Below, in pieces: positions 16,558 to 28,332 of a stretch of DNA of 64,000 bases. Location of the stretch: the NCBI RefSeq assembly GCF_026914265.1, contig NC_069124.1, positions 12,913,723-12,977,722 of the forward strand, written 5' to 3'. The DNA is from Mya arenaria (taxonomy: Eukaryota; Mollusca; Bivalvia; Myida; Myidae). Every line of letters begins with the position of its first letter. The first letter of the stretch is position 1. The position numbers were made by a program, and so were the translations under genes. The notes beneath the pieces are model-generated. The model was not told the DNA's origin and did no database searches. It worked only from the letters and a program-made list of their open reading frames with translations.

Positions 16558-16779
16558 TCAACCCGTTGCATATATAAATAGAATATTCCCAGCAACCTCC
16601 TCGTTGACGTATTCAATATGATCATTGTTGTCACTATCGGTATCCATTTCGTCAATTCTTCCGACCTCAAAAATGTCACCACCGCCTCCGACATCATCAT
16701 CCTCGGAAGTGGCACCATCATCATCGTCGTCGGCATCAGATCCATTGCTCTCGTCCTTGGTACCATCATCAATCTCGTC

Positions 16780-16781
16780 TG

Positions 16782-16827
<46 letters not shown>

Positions 16828-16845
16828 GACATCATCATCATTAGC
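16780..16845. repeat. (ATC)n / (GAT)n trinucleotide tract in the acidic exon
   Basis: A run of about 17 ATC triplets reads as poly-Asp on the - strand in one frame, poly-Met in a second and poly-Ser or Ile in the others. It is the core of the acidic tail of the PASK fragment. Confidence 0.9.
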
Positions 16846-17084
16846 AACTGTAGCAACTGTAGCAATATAGCAGTATCATTAACATCGTCATAGTCGTCAT
16901 CATCTTTATCATCAGCATCGTCGTCGTCGTCGTCGCCCCCAGCATCATCATCTTCGAATGCTGTTAAAACAATAAAATAGTACAGAAGAGAGAAATATTT
17001 AGACTTGGACACCTACTACAAAGTATCATGCCATAGAGAGGTCTGTCGACATCTAAGACACGGCTTTATTGTGTGCAATTAAAA

Positions 17085-17389
17085 GCTGCACTCTCACAGT
17101 TTTTGCCATAATCCATGGAAACCAGTTAAATAAGACTGCTGACAAAAAATTAGATCGCAGATTTTTATATTTAAGTTCCAAAAATGATGTTTTATGCATT
17201 TTTCTTAAACCGTTAGTAACGGTTTAAGCCATAAAACTTAAATTTTCGAAAAGAAATATGAAAAACTACGATCTGATTTTTTGTCAGCTATCTTATATCA
17301 TTGGTGTTCAGATATTTACGCAAAAATTGGCTTTTTCCCAGAAAAAAAATAAAAAAGTTGTAAAAACGGTATTTCTGTGAGAGTGCAGC
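17085..17389. mobile_element. MITE, GCTGCACTCTCACAG family, copy 2
   Basis: TIRs GCTGCACTCTCACAG and the inverse CTGTGAGAGTGCAGC. The interior pairs around AAACCGTTAGTAACGGTTT, as in the MIF-intron copy. Flanks are TTAAAA-like (left) and TTTAAA (right). It sits in the intron between exon B of the PASK fragment and the acidic exon. Confidence 0.8.
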
Positions 17390-17708
17390 TTTAAATATCT
17401 GCTAGACGAATGCAATCATAATAGTATTATTATTTGTTTAATGATCATTTACCTTTTTTCTTGCAGTACTACTAGTATTTCTTGTGTTGTATTTGAACCA
17501 TTTAACAGACATAAACCGGGTACAGAATCAACTATTACTTGTTTTAGTGCTCGCTCGAAAGTCTTTTAACTAGCCAGGGTGGAAAATGTGGATAGTCTGT
17601 ATCTATTCTATAGGCACTCCATGGACACGCATATTAACACTTAACTGATAATAATACTTACGAGTATATACGTCTCCCCACTGATACCCCTCCAGATCAA
17701 TTGTCATG

Positions 17709-17759
17709 GTCACCCATTTATCGGTGACCATTTGGTCACCCATTTATCGGTGACCATTT
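17709..17759. repeat. 26-bp tandem duplication inside PASK fragment exon B
   Basis: GGTCACCCATTTATCGGTGA and the following CCATTT are repeated head to tail. Because 26 is not a multiple of three, it changes the reading frame just after the conserved VTDKWVT block. Confidence 0.9.
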
Positions 17760-17949
17760 CATTGGTGGACAGTCTCTTGGTTGGTTGAGGATCCATACAC
17801 CTCTCAAGGAAGGATACAAGCTCTGTACAATCAGAAGGTTAAATTCACAAGGATTTGGTTTCAAGTTTATCTTCTAGAATAAGTTACATTACACAGACGC
17901 AATATCAAGAAGTATCAGTGTGGTTTAGTCCTGTTAAGAATCAGTATTG

Positions 17950-19320
17950 CTTCATTCACAGTCTTGTATTGTCAGTACGGCTTTGTTCTAAGTATTGTAG
18001 TGTCAGTATGGCTTTGTTCACAGTCTTGTAGTGTCAGTATGGCTTTGCCCACAGTATTGCAGTGTCACTCTAGCTTTGTTCACAGTCCTGTAGTGTCAGT
18101 AAGGCTTTGTCCACAGTCTTGTAGTGTCAGTATGGCTTTGTTCACAGTCTTGTAGTGTCAGTACGGCTTTGTTCACAGTCTTGTAGTGTCAGTATGGCTT
18201 TGTTCACAGTCTTGTAGTGTCAGTATGGCTTTGTTCACAGTCCTGATGTGTCAGTATGGCTTTGTCCACAGTCTTGTAGTGACAGTATGGCTTTGTTCAC
18301 AGTCTTGTATTGTCAGTATGGATTTGTCCACAGTATTGTCGTGTCAGTATGGCTTTGTTCACAGTCTTGTAGTGTCAGTATGGCTTTGTTCACAGTCTTG
18401 TATTGTCAGTATGGATTTGTCCACAGTATTGTCGTGTCAGTATGGCTTTGTTCACAGTCTTGTAGTGTCAGTATGGCTTTGTCCACAGTCTTGTAGTGTC
18501 AGTATGGCTTTGTTCACAGTCTTGTAGTGTCAGTATGGCTTTGTTCACAGTCTTGTATTGTCAGTATGGCTTTGTTCACAGTCTTGTAGTGTCAGTTCGG
18601 CTTAGTTCACAGTCCACAGTCCTGTAGTGTCAGTATGGCTTTGTTCACAGTCTTGTAGTGTCAGTAAGGCTTTGTCCACAGTCTTGTATTGTCAGTATGG
18701 CTTTGTTCACAGTCTTGTAGAGTCAGTACGGCTTTGTTCACAGTCTTGTAGTGTCATTCCGGCTTTGTTCACAGTCTTGTAGTGTCATTCCGGCTTTGTT
18801 CACAGTCTTGTAGTGTCAGTAAGGCTTTGTTCACAGTCTTGTAGAGTCAGTATGGCTTTGTCCACAGTCCTGTAGTGTCATTCCGGCTTTGTTCACAGTC
18901 TTGTAGAGTCTGTCCACAGTCTTGTAGAGTCAGTATTGCTTTGTCCACAGTCCTGTAGTGTCATTCCGGCTTTGTTCACAGTCTTGTAGAGTCTGTCCAC
19001 AGTCTTGTAGAGTCAATATGGCTTTGTCCATAGTCCTGTAGTGTCATTCCGGCTTTGTTCACAGTTTTGTAGAGTCTGTCCACAGTCTTGTAGAGTCAGT
19101 ATTGCTTTGTCCACAGTCCTGTTGTGTCATTCCGGCTTTGTTCACAGTCTTGTAGTGTCAGTAAGGCTTTGTTCACAGTCTTGTAGTGTCAGTAAGGCTT
19201 TGTTCGGTCTTGTAGTAGTAGTGTGGCTTTATACACAACCAAATAGCATCAGTATGACCTTATTTACTGTCTTGAAGTATCAATATTTATTCATTTATAG
19301 CCTTGAAGTATCAGTATGCC
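17950..19320. repeat. 31-bp minisatellite in a PASK-fragment intron
   Basis: About 44 units of roughly 31 bp, with a core of CACAGTCTTGTAGTGTCAGT then ATGGCTTTGTT. Variants include a TCATTCCGGC type and short deleted units near 18900-19080. Since 31 is not divisible by three and the unit has no stop codon in any of three frames, long spurious open frames appear. It is bounded by unique DNA on both sides, and exon A lies 195 bp to the right. Confidence 0.95.
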
Positions 19321-20175
19321 ATCTTTCAAGTATGTATAATATATATTGTTCTGTATAGTTTCATATATATTTCAAAGTGAAGATTAACGTATACCTTCTT
19401 AACACATAACTTAAGAATGATACGAAATAATTTGGGAAAACAGGCAACGGAATTTGTACAATCTGTATTTATAAACTGAAGTAGAAAGTGAGATGTATAC
19501 AACCTGTAACTTACGGCTGGAAATCGGTTTGGGTATGGACAGTGTTCCTAGTGTGTGTCTCCGGACCGCTTCGTCATTCTCGAATGGTCGGGACTTGAAC
19601 ACTAGTTCGTACAAGACAACACCGAGCATGAAGCTTTCTAGCTCTGGACCTTCGTATCTGCAATGACGAAATTAAAACATAATCATGATCAGGATTTCGC
19701 CAGAGTAGGGTTATTTCCGTATTGGTTAATGAAATATTATCCCGGCATATTTTTCAAAACACGTTTTGTAGATTATCACAAATGATTAAAATTAAACAAT
19801 TGTACAGACCCCGACCCTAAACTTTTATTGTCGCAGTGTGGATATTTTTCGTAATTTTCGAATAATCCCGCCAATTCTCAAAGACGAAATATGCCTACCT
19901 GGCTACTTTAGAGATGGAAACAATGAAACACACTTTTATTTTGGTCTTATTCTGCTATTATTCTTAGCAGAGAGTACACTATTCTATACTTCTATACTAG
20001 CAGGTCTTAATATAATATAAATATTATTTCGTGAAAAATGTAAGGAAATTCCTTGATTCAATGATAACCATGAATGATGCGATTGAATCCTACTGCAGAC
20101 GGGTATGTTTTATATATAAATGAATATTTTAAAATGATTATCATGCCTTTAGAATCCTCTGTCCCGATAGTGGTA

Positions 20176-20290
20176 GAAAACCTGGCTTGGGAGCGGAAGG
20201 TCTCAGGTTCAATCCCGGATCTTGTCATACAAACAACATTGGTACCGGTAGCTCGGCATTGGATGGGTAGTGTTTGTTCTATTTGAACTA
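20176..20290 (+). mobile_element. Possible tRNA-derived SINE fragment
   Basis: GTGGTAGAAAACCTGGCTTG resembles a Pol III A box and GGTTCAATCCC a B box about 30 bp later. It does not fold as a tRNA and lacks paired acceptor ends, so a SINE head is more likely than a tRNA gene. Confidence 0.35.
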
Positions 20291-20722
20291 AGCACTGGTT
20301 AAAAACAAGTTAGATCTATCCCTTGTATCGATGATTTACACTAGGCACATTAAAGAACAATGTGTCTTTTTAGAAATAACTATGTTATCGCACCCGTATG
20401 CCCTTGCATCTCACACTGTTTCTCCAACTCTGCTAATATCTATCTGGCGGTAATTTCTAGCTCATGTAACTAATGACATTTAACACTTTGATTAAGTTGT
20501 AATGGCGTCACGGCGGAGTCAAGCCATAATTCAGCCCATGGGTGCGGTCAGTCATACCCTTTACGGTACAAAATTAATAGCTTTCATGATTGCGTATTCA
20601 CTTTTTAAAACTTACGTTGCAAGCTTCCTTTAGTAGTGTGAACATTCCTTATGAAGTACATTTGGACGTCTAATTCTCTTGATTTTCGATGATCACACTA
20701 GTAAGTAAGTTCCAATGTATAC

Positions 20723-20870
20723 CTGTTTCGGTGACGTGTCCGGAATCGTCGGTATGTGTGCGCTAGTTGCACTGGCGGCGAACTTCTTTCTCTCTTCTAT
20801 AATACTTGTGAGTTCACCGATGGCGATTAAGAACATTTGGCCGGATGTTCCAACCACAGGTTTGTCTACA
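20723..20870 (-). CDS. Exon-like segment of unknown gene
   Basis: A 148-bp open stretch is bounded by a CTGTAG acceptor at its upstream end and a CAG|GTATAC donor. It encodes KPVVGTSGQMFLIAIGELTS, then IIEERKKFAASATSAHIPT and a SPKQ end. Its phase does not join to PASK exon A, so either an exon is missing or it belongs to another transcript. The product was not recognised. Its acceptor and first 30 or so coding bases are duplicated at about 20969-21033. Confidence 0.4.
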
Positions 20871-21110
20871 GAATTTTAAAGATAAATATTAAACTTTTTG
20901 TGATTGAAATATGTTAATTCGAAGAATATAATAAATGTAATTTGAAAAAAAAAATATGAAGAAACTTGTTATACATTTGGCCACATGTTCCAACCACAAG
21001 TTTGTCTACAGAATTTAAAAATAAATATTACACCTTTTGTTTTTGAACGAGGTTTATTTAAAGAATTTAATAAATACAATTTAGAATAGATAAATGTAAA
21101 TATCTAGAAA
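20833..21110. repeat. About 136-bp tandem duplication of an exon start and its upstream intron
   Basis: ACATTTGGCCGGATGTTCCA then ACCACAGGTTTGTCTACAG, with the flanking AT-rich intron, recurs at 20969 as ACATTTGGCCACATGTTCCA then ACCACAAGTTTGTCTACAG. Similarity continues about 70-90 bp further. Confidence 0.75.
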
Positions 21111-21679
21111 TTGGATATAAATACGTCGGTCATTTTCTTTTTCTTGTCATACTAATCAACTATACGCTTTAACATGTGTATGCATTTTGGTAATGGACAA
21201 ACCTCCATCAGTCAGTGAGGCTACTTTGTTTTTCAATGCGTTCGCAGATAGGAACATTGCTTGGCTTTATGTAGGATTTTGTTTTTACGTATAAAACAAC
21301 GATCAAAATAATTCGTCGATATGAAAGCTAAGACAAGAGCGTAATGAACCAAATGACGTTGACGTCTAGTAACGACGTCAAGTATGATCCGGAGACTCTT
21401 TATTTTTTATTTCACGTCGTCATCGAATAGTAGTGAGATATGCGTTTTTTCATGCTTTTCGGTAAAGATATGGAGTTTTATTAGCGAAATAACTACATTG
21501 AAAATATGATAATTTTAATGCAAACTAAGAACTTTTATGAACTAGAATATACTTTTAAAATCAATTGTAGTTACTTTCCATTGATCGAAGCAGAACAACC
21601 AATTTGGCCAAAAATATATTATTTTGATTTTAAACAAGAGCGGCAACTGTCACAAAATACGCCCGTCCTAATTTTAGGA

Positions 21680-21880
21680 CACCATGTCCCTTAAGTTATT
21701 TATCGGACGAGACTGATATGAGGTAGTGTCTATAATTAAAGGGTGATAACTCTTTTCATAGGGACTTAAGCGATATGGCTGGTTATGAAACATGTCAGAG
21801 ATATTATGCCCATACATATTCTGAAAATATTTTGTGTTGATTGGACAAAGGACTTTAGCACACTGGATAGGCATTTTCGT
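21680..21880. repeat. Dispersed repeat, GATAACTCTT family, copy 1
   Basis: The GGGTGATAACTCTT, AAGCGATATGGCTGGTTAT and ATTCTGA blocks match the array at 23110-23425. The rest of 20871-22066 holds only this and the duplication listed above. Confidence 0.55.
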
Positions 21881-22066
21881 TGAATTCAGCCGTGATGGAA
21901 AACTCTATCTGACACCACCCATGCCAAATGAGTCACTCGCTGTGACACAATACTTTTATTTCCTTTATAATACACTTTTTAATATGTAAGCATACTTAAG
22001 ATATTTCAATACATACAATAGATGATTTCCATTAACTTCAAAAATATAACCCTTATGCACCATGTC

Positions 22067-22352
22067 AATTGTAACCACGCCCCCCGCCCCCCAGGTCCGG
22101 GGAATACCGGGGATAGCGTTTTTACCTTTAAGGTGTCCTCGCAGTGCCGGTTGAATGCGGTGGTTTTGTCTTCGCTCAAAATATAGCGGGGAATGGGCCT
22201 TACCTAGGGTCCCTGGGGTGAGGAGGCTTTTGACGGGGATTTTACCATCAGTTCGTTCCCGCAGGGCGGAGATTTTACCCGGGGGTGGCTGGACCGCAAG
22301 TCAAAGTCCCCGCTATTCCCCGGACCTGTGGGGGGGGGGCGTGGTTACAATT
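22067..22352. mobile_element. GC-rich MITE-like inverted-repeat element
   Basis: The left end AATTGTAACCACGCCCCCC and the right end GGGGGCGTGGTTACAATT are inverted. Next inside is a second pair, GGTCCGGGGAATA / TATTCCCCGGACC. It is conspicuously GC-rich in an AT-rich setting. No coding capacity. Confidence 0.75.
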
Positions 22353-22439
22353 CACTAGTGCATTACAAAACATTATAATGAAGGAACTTCTTGACATAAG
22401 AATGGACAAGAAACGCCGCAATGCGACGAAACCAGGTTT

Positions 22440-22880
22440 TTAATGATTGACAGAAGAACTTCAGCCTTTGTCTGTTTTTAGTAACAGTGACCTTGACCCC
22501 AAATACAATCCCATTAAAGGTCTCCATAAACTCTTCCTTTATACCAAGTTTGGTCAAGATATGTGAACCCTGACTAAAGTTATTCAGTTTCAACTGTTTT
22601 CTATTTTTAGTTACAGAGACCTTGACCCTAGGGACCCCAAACGCAAGCCAATGAAAGGTCTCCATAAAATCTTCCTTTATACCAAGTTGGGTCATGATAT
22701 GTCAACCCTAACTTAAGTTATTTAGTTTCGACCGTTTTTTTATTTCGAGTAACAATGACCTTGATCTTGACCCTAGGGACCCCAAACGCAATGCCATGGA
22801 AGGTCTTCGTAAACTCTTCCTTTATACCAAGTCGGGTCAAGATATGTCAACCCTAACTAATGTTATTCAGTAGGTGAGTT
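22440..22880. repeat. About 130-bp tandem repeats with GACCTTGACCC blocks
   Basis: Three copies of a unit containing AACTCTTCCTTTATACCAAG, TGGTCAAGATATGT and a GTGACCTTGACCC-type block. The sequence is similar in style to the 60.8-63.5 kb array but is not the same unit. Confidence 0.7.
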
Positions 22881-22977
22881 TGACGCCGCCCGGCCGCCCG
22901 CCCAAACGACGACGTTCGTCATTCTAATAACCAGGTTTCACTATGTGAAAACCTGGTTAATAAAAGTTACTGCGCGT

Positions 22978-23067
22978 CATGGAAAATCCGACCCTCGGGC
23001 ACGCTACAGAGCCGGTAACTCAGCAAGCTCTCGGGTTGGACTTTTCTATCCCTACCAGAAACACATG
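22978..23067. mobile_element. Diverged copy of the 3679-3812 element
   Basis: GAGCCGGTAACTCAGCAAGC and the terminal AAACACATGA correspond to the MITE in the WDR17 intron. Confidence 0.5.
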
Positions 23068-23109
23068 ATAAATATCAGTATTCTCAAATTAATGATCAGA
23101 CAAAAATGG

Positions 23110-23425
23110 TGTTAATTCTATAATTAACGGGCGATAACTCTTGAGTGACTTGGCTGTTATTGAACTTTTCCGAGATCTTATGCCCAGACACATTCTGACT
23201 AAATTTGGCGATGATTGGACAAGACTGATTTCAGGTTATTTCTGTTATCTAAGGGTGGCGATTCTTGAGTGACTTGAGCGATATGGCTGGTTATTGAACA
23301 TGTCCGAGATATCATGAGTTCTATTATGGAAGGGAAATTTCTCTTGAGTGACTTGAGCGATATTGCTGGTTCGAGATATTGTGCGAATACACATTCTGAG
23401 GAATATTGGTGATTATTGGACAAGG
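23110..23425. repeat. About 105-bp tandem repeats, GATAACTCTT family
   Basis: Three units with TAACTCTTGAGTGACTTG, GATATGGCTGGTTATTGAAC and ACACATTCTGA blocks. Related to 21680-21880. Confidence 0.65.
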
Positions 23426-26311
23426 CCTTCTAAAGTTATGTAACATGAAACAAACTTGAAAACTTTAAAGAGGCTTATAACCAATTTTAATCCACATCTA
23501 TTTTGCTTACATGCTCGACCTGTCAATGTCAATTCAGTATATGGGGACCAGTGTAATCTGGTCAATGTATTCATGCCCAGTTTATATTTTGTTTTGTTTT
23601 AAAAAATAAAACAATCTTGCATTAACTGTTTTTATTTTGAACATGAACGCATGAATAAAAGTTTATTGGTAAAAGTTTATAAATTGAGTGTTATGAAACA
23701 CAAGTAAATAATCAACTTCACATGAGGTGCGTCCCACAGGTCGCGAGAGGGTATTTCAAAAAGGGGGGGGGGTATTAAGAGAAGTTAATTAAGATACCAA
23801 CACATCTCCAAAAATAAGCATAAAAGAAACTAAAAATGGGTTGATTCTAGTGTTTTATCGTGTTTTATACCTGGGATGTCTTACGTGATCAAACAAAAAC
23901 TTCATTTTCACTCGTAGTTTCGCCACTCATGAAAATACGCTTTTCGATTCTTTTTATCACGTTTTTCCAATAAAAAATATAACAAAAAGAACCTACCTTT
24001 CCACCTGCAGTGATGATGAGTCGAATACTCATATCTCTGTTATTAACTGATTAAGACAAAAAGGCTGATTTGTTTAACATTTTATTCATGATTTTTGTGT
24101 ACAGGAAAAACCTATTCAGTAACAGAACTTTTATTTAGTGACATGATTATACAAATATTAATAAATAGGGATACATCGAAAACCGTTAACAATTACTACT
24201 GCTAAATAAACCAGTCTAAAAAGCATTCGGATTTATCAAAAATTCAGTCAAACATGAATTTAAAAAGTGCTTATATATTAACAACTTGCCGAATGAAAAC
24301 TAAATGACAATTTATATCTACAACTAACCGGTTTAATATACATTAAACAATATTTTTGAACTGATGAGTTGTTATCAAAACTAACAGGTATTTTTATCAT
24401 TAATTTACATCGTCACAGATTGTCTGTCATCTCAAAGAACACGATGTTTCTTTCTTACAATTTATTAAATTATATAATCAATCTTGTTAGAAATCAAACT
24501 CAAACAGCAGTGATAAGATTGGATCTCATAAGAATTCATGTACATAAATCAGTAACTTGTTAAGAGCTACTACTGATCAAAAAACCTTTCGACGTACAGT
24601 CAAATAGTGAAACAGTCGAGTTATCTACAAAATGTTTGCCAATAAAACTACGTCCAAAAAAGCTGACATACAAGTAAAAAGCAGAATCCTTCCCAAAGCA
24701 ATTTTGACATACATCAAAAATCATGAAATTCATGTATTGCACAATGACGGACCCATTTAAAAGTGACATTGTTCGAAAAATAACACAAATTGAAAACAAA
24801 AAAATGTCATTTCACAGGTACAATAATGAAGGTCAATGAATTCCATGACATTAACAAAGAAACAATATAAATGTACATAAAACTTGAATTTTCATTAAAA
24901 CTGAAATCTTGTCTTGATAAAATGTGTAATCATTTGAAACTAAATTTAAAAGCATGAAACTAACAATGAATGATTTACATGCAGTCCAATTTGTACAAAT
25001 AGCTCTAGAAAAACCCAGGTATTTAGAATGTTAGAAGCATTGAGCTACAACATAGCATAGAAAACCACATTTAAGAAATAATACATCATCAAAAAGCTGG
25101 GGTTATTTCGTTATCAGGAGCGCAGAAAAAACAATGCTTTTCTAATGTTACTTTTTAAAGTAAAAAAAGGGCTCATAACTGGAGTATTTTTACCAGAGTA
25201 GCAGGCCTTACTACACATAAGCAGCTTAAGCATATTGTCTCTGCATATAATTTTATTCAAATATCTTGAACCGCCTTTCAGTAATGGTCGAGATGAATGT
25301 GTTTGAATGACGTCGATGACAACTCAACAAAGCCATCATAGTACCTCTGCATTTTTTACTTTACTAACAGTACATTTCTGTCTTGAGAAAGTCTTCACCA
25401 TGATATGCATTTTAATCTGTTTAAAGGAATCTGACCCATAAATATGTGAGTAATGGAGGCCTGGTTATTTTGGTATCATTTGAAAGATTTTGTGTGAAAA
25501 AAAGAAAACAGAACTTTTGCCTTCAATAATTGAAAATATGTCATTTGACATCAAATTTTAATTGATAAAAGCGAGCAAATATTTTTATAAACTATATTAA
25601 CGTAATATAAATAACATAACTTTGGCCATTTATTTACATATAAAAAATCAGCAAGAAAATACCCCTTCAAATGATATATATTGGCATAAAGATTTAATAT
25701 AAATACTTATGGAGCTATATCAGAGATATTTGTGTGTCGGCCACATTAAACTTACCATTACCAAGCCAAAGCTTAGATCTTACAGCATGTACTATTGCTT
25801 AAATGTGGAAAAAACAAATAATCATCTACATGTAGCTAAATATTAAAACGAGATCGGGTAACTCAAAGACCATAAAAACAACATGCCAGACATTTGCATG
25901 AATTAACAAAGGACAGGACAGGACAACATTATACATGTACATTAAAAAACAAAGATTGATATACAGCTTTGTCAATATTACAACCAGTAGTGGCAATGAA
26001 CTGATTCCATTTATCCATACAGAGCATGTAAATTGCACTCACAAATTAATTTATATAGTTTAAACCAATTTATTTTAGCTAAATTGTGAAAATCTGAATA
26101 TTTATTATTCATTTGTCCCAAACTTTTCGCTGACGATTAATTCATCATCTACAAGTGTTTTGCCCAACAGCCCAACAAGGGCATTGTCCCGTGGTCAAGC
26201 TTTATGATATACTCTAAAAACAATTTTGCATTAGCAGTAATTATTGAGAAAATATTGAGAACACATTTTAACTTAGAAAACAAATTTCAAGTAAAATAAG
26301 GCTCAATTTCT

Positions 26312-26491
26312 TAGGGCTATTCCATTAAACATATAATCCCCGGGTGGGGGGGGACTTTTAAGTTAGGCCTGCCCCCTACAGAAGTAAATTTAGCCTTTTG
26401 GGGTTCAAGTTAGTGAAAATTGACACCCACCCATATACTTTTAAAATAATTGCATCCCCCGGGGGTCATATGTTTGTCTGGAATAACCCTT
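26312..26491. mobile_element. MITE-like inverted repeat
   Basis: The left end TTAGGGCTATTCCATTAAAC and right end GTTTGTCTGGAATAACCCTTA are inverted. Inner CCCCGGG-rich pairs lie around 26339 and 26457. No coding capacity. Confidence 0.65.
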
Positions 26492-27310
26492 AGCTAAAAC
26501 CTTACAACACATGTAATTATGCACTTAAAAAGCATTGGTGATATGAAACAAGTGGATTGAATTAAAAACAATATGTTTTTTCAGTCTCAACAAGTTGATG
26601 TTTAACTATTCACTATTTGCCCAGTACATGCTAAGCCTAGGAAAGTTCACAACATTTAAAATAACTGTGTACATAACAAATCACTAAAACAACTTTTAAA
26701 AGAATACTGACAAGCTGGTTAAAAGGCATTCTTGGCAGTTTATAACTGAAGCTCTCAAAGTGGGACCTACTAACCAATGAGCTTACAATGAATAAGTCAA
26801 TAACCATTAGGTTATAATCTAAATGTTTTACATATAAAACACAACAAGCCAAAATTAAAGGAAATATATGGAAAGCAGGAGATACGATATCAAAGTACGA
26901 TGACATATCTCTCGCATTCCATATATTTACTTTAATTACGGCTTGTTGTGTTTTATAAGAAAAAATATACTTTTAATTAAACTTATTTTTTTGATGAAAT
27001 AAGATCTTTGATATAATGCTTAACGGGACTGTTCTCCGTATGATAAAATAGCGGAAAAAAAGAAAATTGTTGAAAAACTGACATAAACTTGGCATCGATG
27101 TGTACAATGCATTGAAACTTACTAACTGAAGGACCACATAGTTTACAATTTATCTAAGTTTAGCAGTTATTTCGTATTTTTCCATTAAAAAAGATTACTG
27201 GGTATGTCTACCAGGTAGAATTAATTCCTTATGCCTGATTGGCTAGTCGGTGTTATCACGTGATATTACAGAGGTAGGTGTATAGCTTAATTATGTCACC
27301 CAATTATAGA

Positions 27311-27400
27311 AAGCCTTCATAGCTCAGTAGGTACGACGCTGGACTGCAATTTCAGCGACACGGGTTCCAACCCGGTCTCCGACACCAATCTGGTGTACGG
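27311..27400 (+). mobile_element. tRNA-derived SINE head or tRNA relic
   Basis: An A-box-like TAGCTCAGTAGGTA and a B-box-like GGGTTCCAACCCG sit about 35 bp apart, as in tRNAs. The acceptor stem (GCCTTCA against TCTCCGA) does not pair, so this is not a working tRNA gene. Confidence 0.5.
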
Positions 27401-28211
27401 TCCCTTTAAAAATGAAAATTCTAAAATGTTATATAAGACCCATTTTTGCTTTTCAAGAGTTTAATAAGATGCATTTTTGGATGCCATGAAAATTATTCCA
27501 TTGATTTAGAAATTTAAATGTCAAAAGACAAAAACTAATAAAAGTCATATACTTGTATGTAACAACATATTGATCATTGTATGTTCACTGATTACTCGGC
27601 CCACTGCGTCTTTAAATGGGAAACATGCATGTTAACATTTCAGCAGTGTACGAGGGCAAGTATTTGGTGTATTCTTTTTAATTCCAATTTCTTCACTGTA
27701 ATACAGTTAACTTCACTGTAATACAGTTAACATGACCATGTACTTATTAGAATCTGTGACAATCCCAATATCAAGTTAATATAACCTTGCTGTGTAAATA
27801 ACTACTAGTAAAATACTTCTTTTCATTTGAGATGAAGACACATATAATGCCATTAGTTCTAAAATATATAATAAATAAAAACGCTGCACAGCAGGTTTTT
27901 ATCACAGATCACACTTAGTGCTGTATTATCTATAAAACATAATTTTAAAGTGAAATAACGACTTTTTTCAAGTCATGTTCAAAGATAATCCAATTGAACA
28001 TAGGTATCAAACATTCATTTTGCGCTTTCTGTTCTTTCAGTTTATTACATTCAAATTATAACTAAGCTTATGAATACCAAGTTAAAATAATTAATGTGAC
28101 CTTATCATAAAAGCAAAATTAGTTTTCCATTTTCAAGGGATAAAACAGTTCTCACAAAAAGGTATGACTAAGTACAAACAAAAGATCACACATTGCCATA
28201 AACATATTAAA

Positions 28212-28332
28212 ACCGATCGTATGCTCTGTGTTTCATTTTACAGCCTTGTATGCTCTGTGTATCATTTTACAGCCTTGATTGCTCTGTGTTTCATTTTACA
28301 GCCTTGTATGCTCTGTGTTTCATTTTACAGTT
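28212..28332 (+). repeat. About 29-bp tandem repeat, four units
   Basis: Unit GTATGCTCTGTGTTTCATTT then TACAGCCTT, repeated four times with single changes. Confidence 0.85.

Larger units (their letters stand above)
16558..19657 (-). pseudogene. PASK: PAS-domain Ser/Thr kinase (PASK) C-lobe fragment with acidic tail, probably broken
   Basis: Exon A (19657-19515) encodes YEGPELESFMLGVVLYELV and KSRPF, matching PASK [20 protein letters not shown]. It joins in phase to exon B (17822-17662), LVSFLERCMDPQPTKRLST then MVTDKWVT, matching kinase subdomain XI and the PASK tail VTDPWVTQPVNLADYTWEE. A 26-bp tandem duplication in exon B (17709-17759) shifts the frame. As assembled, the reading ends KWSPING-stop, and MTIDLEGYQWGDVYT follows in another frame. 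A donor at 17661 would join in phase to an acidic exon from 16960 (PFEDDDAGG and Asp runs). That exon's Asp-rich C-terminal half, ending at 16558, lies in yet another frame. The kinase N-lobe, HRD and DFG motifs were not found upstream. The PASK family is clear. Whether this is a pseudogene, an alternative 3' end or an assembly fault is not. Confidence 0.7.

Noticed and set aside
16365-16890. Poly-Met or poly-Ile/Ser frames across the GAT/ATC tract
   Set aside because: They are shadows of the trinucleotide repeat. Only the acidic frames look protein-like.
17964-19358. Several 60-113-codon frames in the minisatellite
   Set aside because: The repeat unit has no stop codons; there is no initiator context, homology or splice structure.
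22363-22695. 110-codon - strand frame with repeated LGIKE-FMETF blocks
   Set aside because: The repeated peptide is simply the translation of the tandem DNA repeat at 22440-22880.
27311-27400. Functional tRNA gene
   Set aside because: A and B boxes are present but the acceptor stem does not pair, so it is listed as a SINE-like relic.
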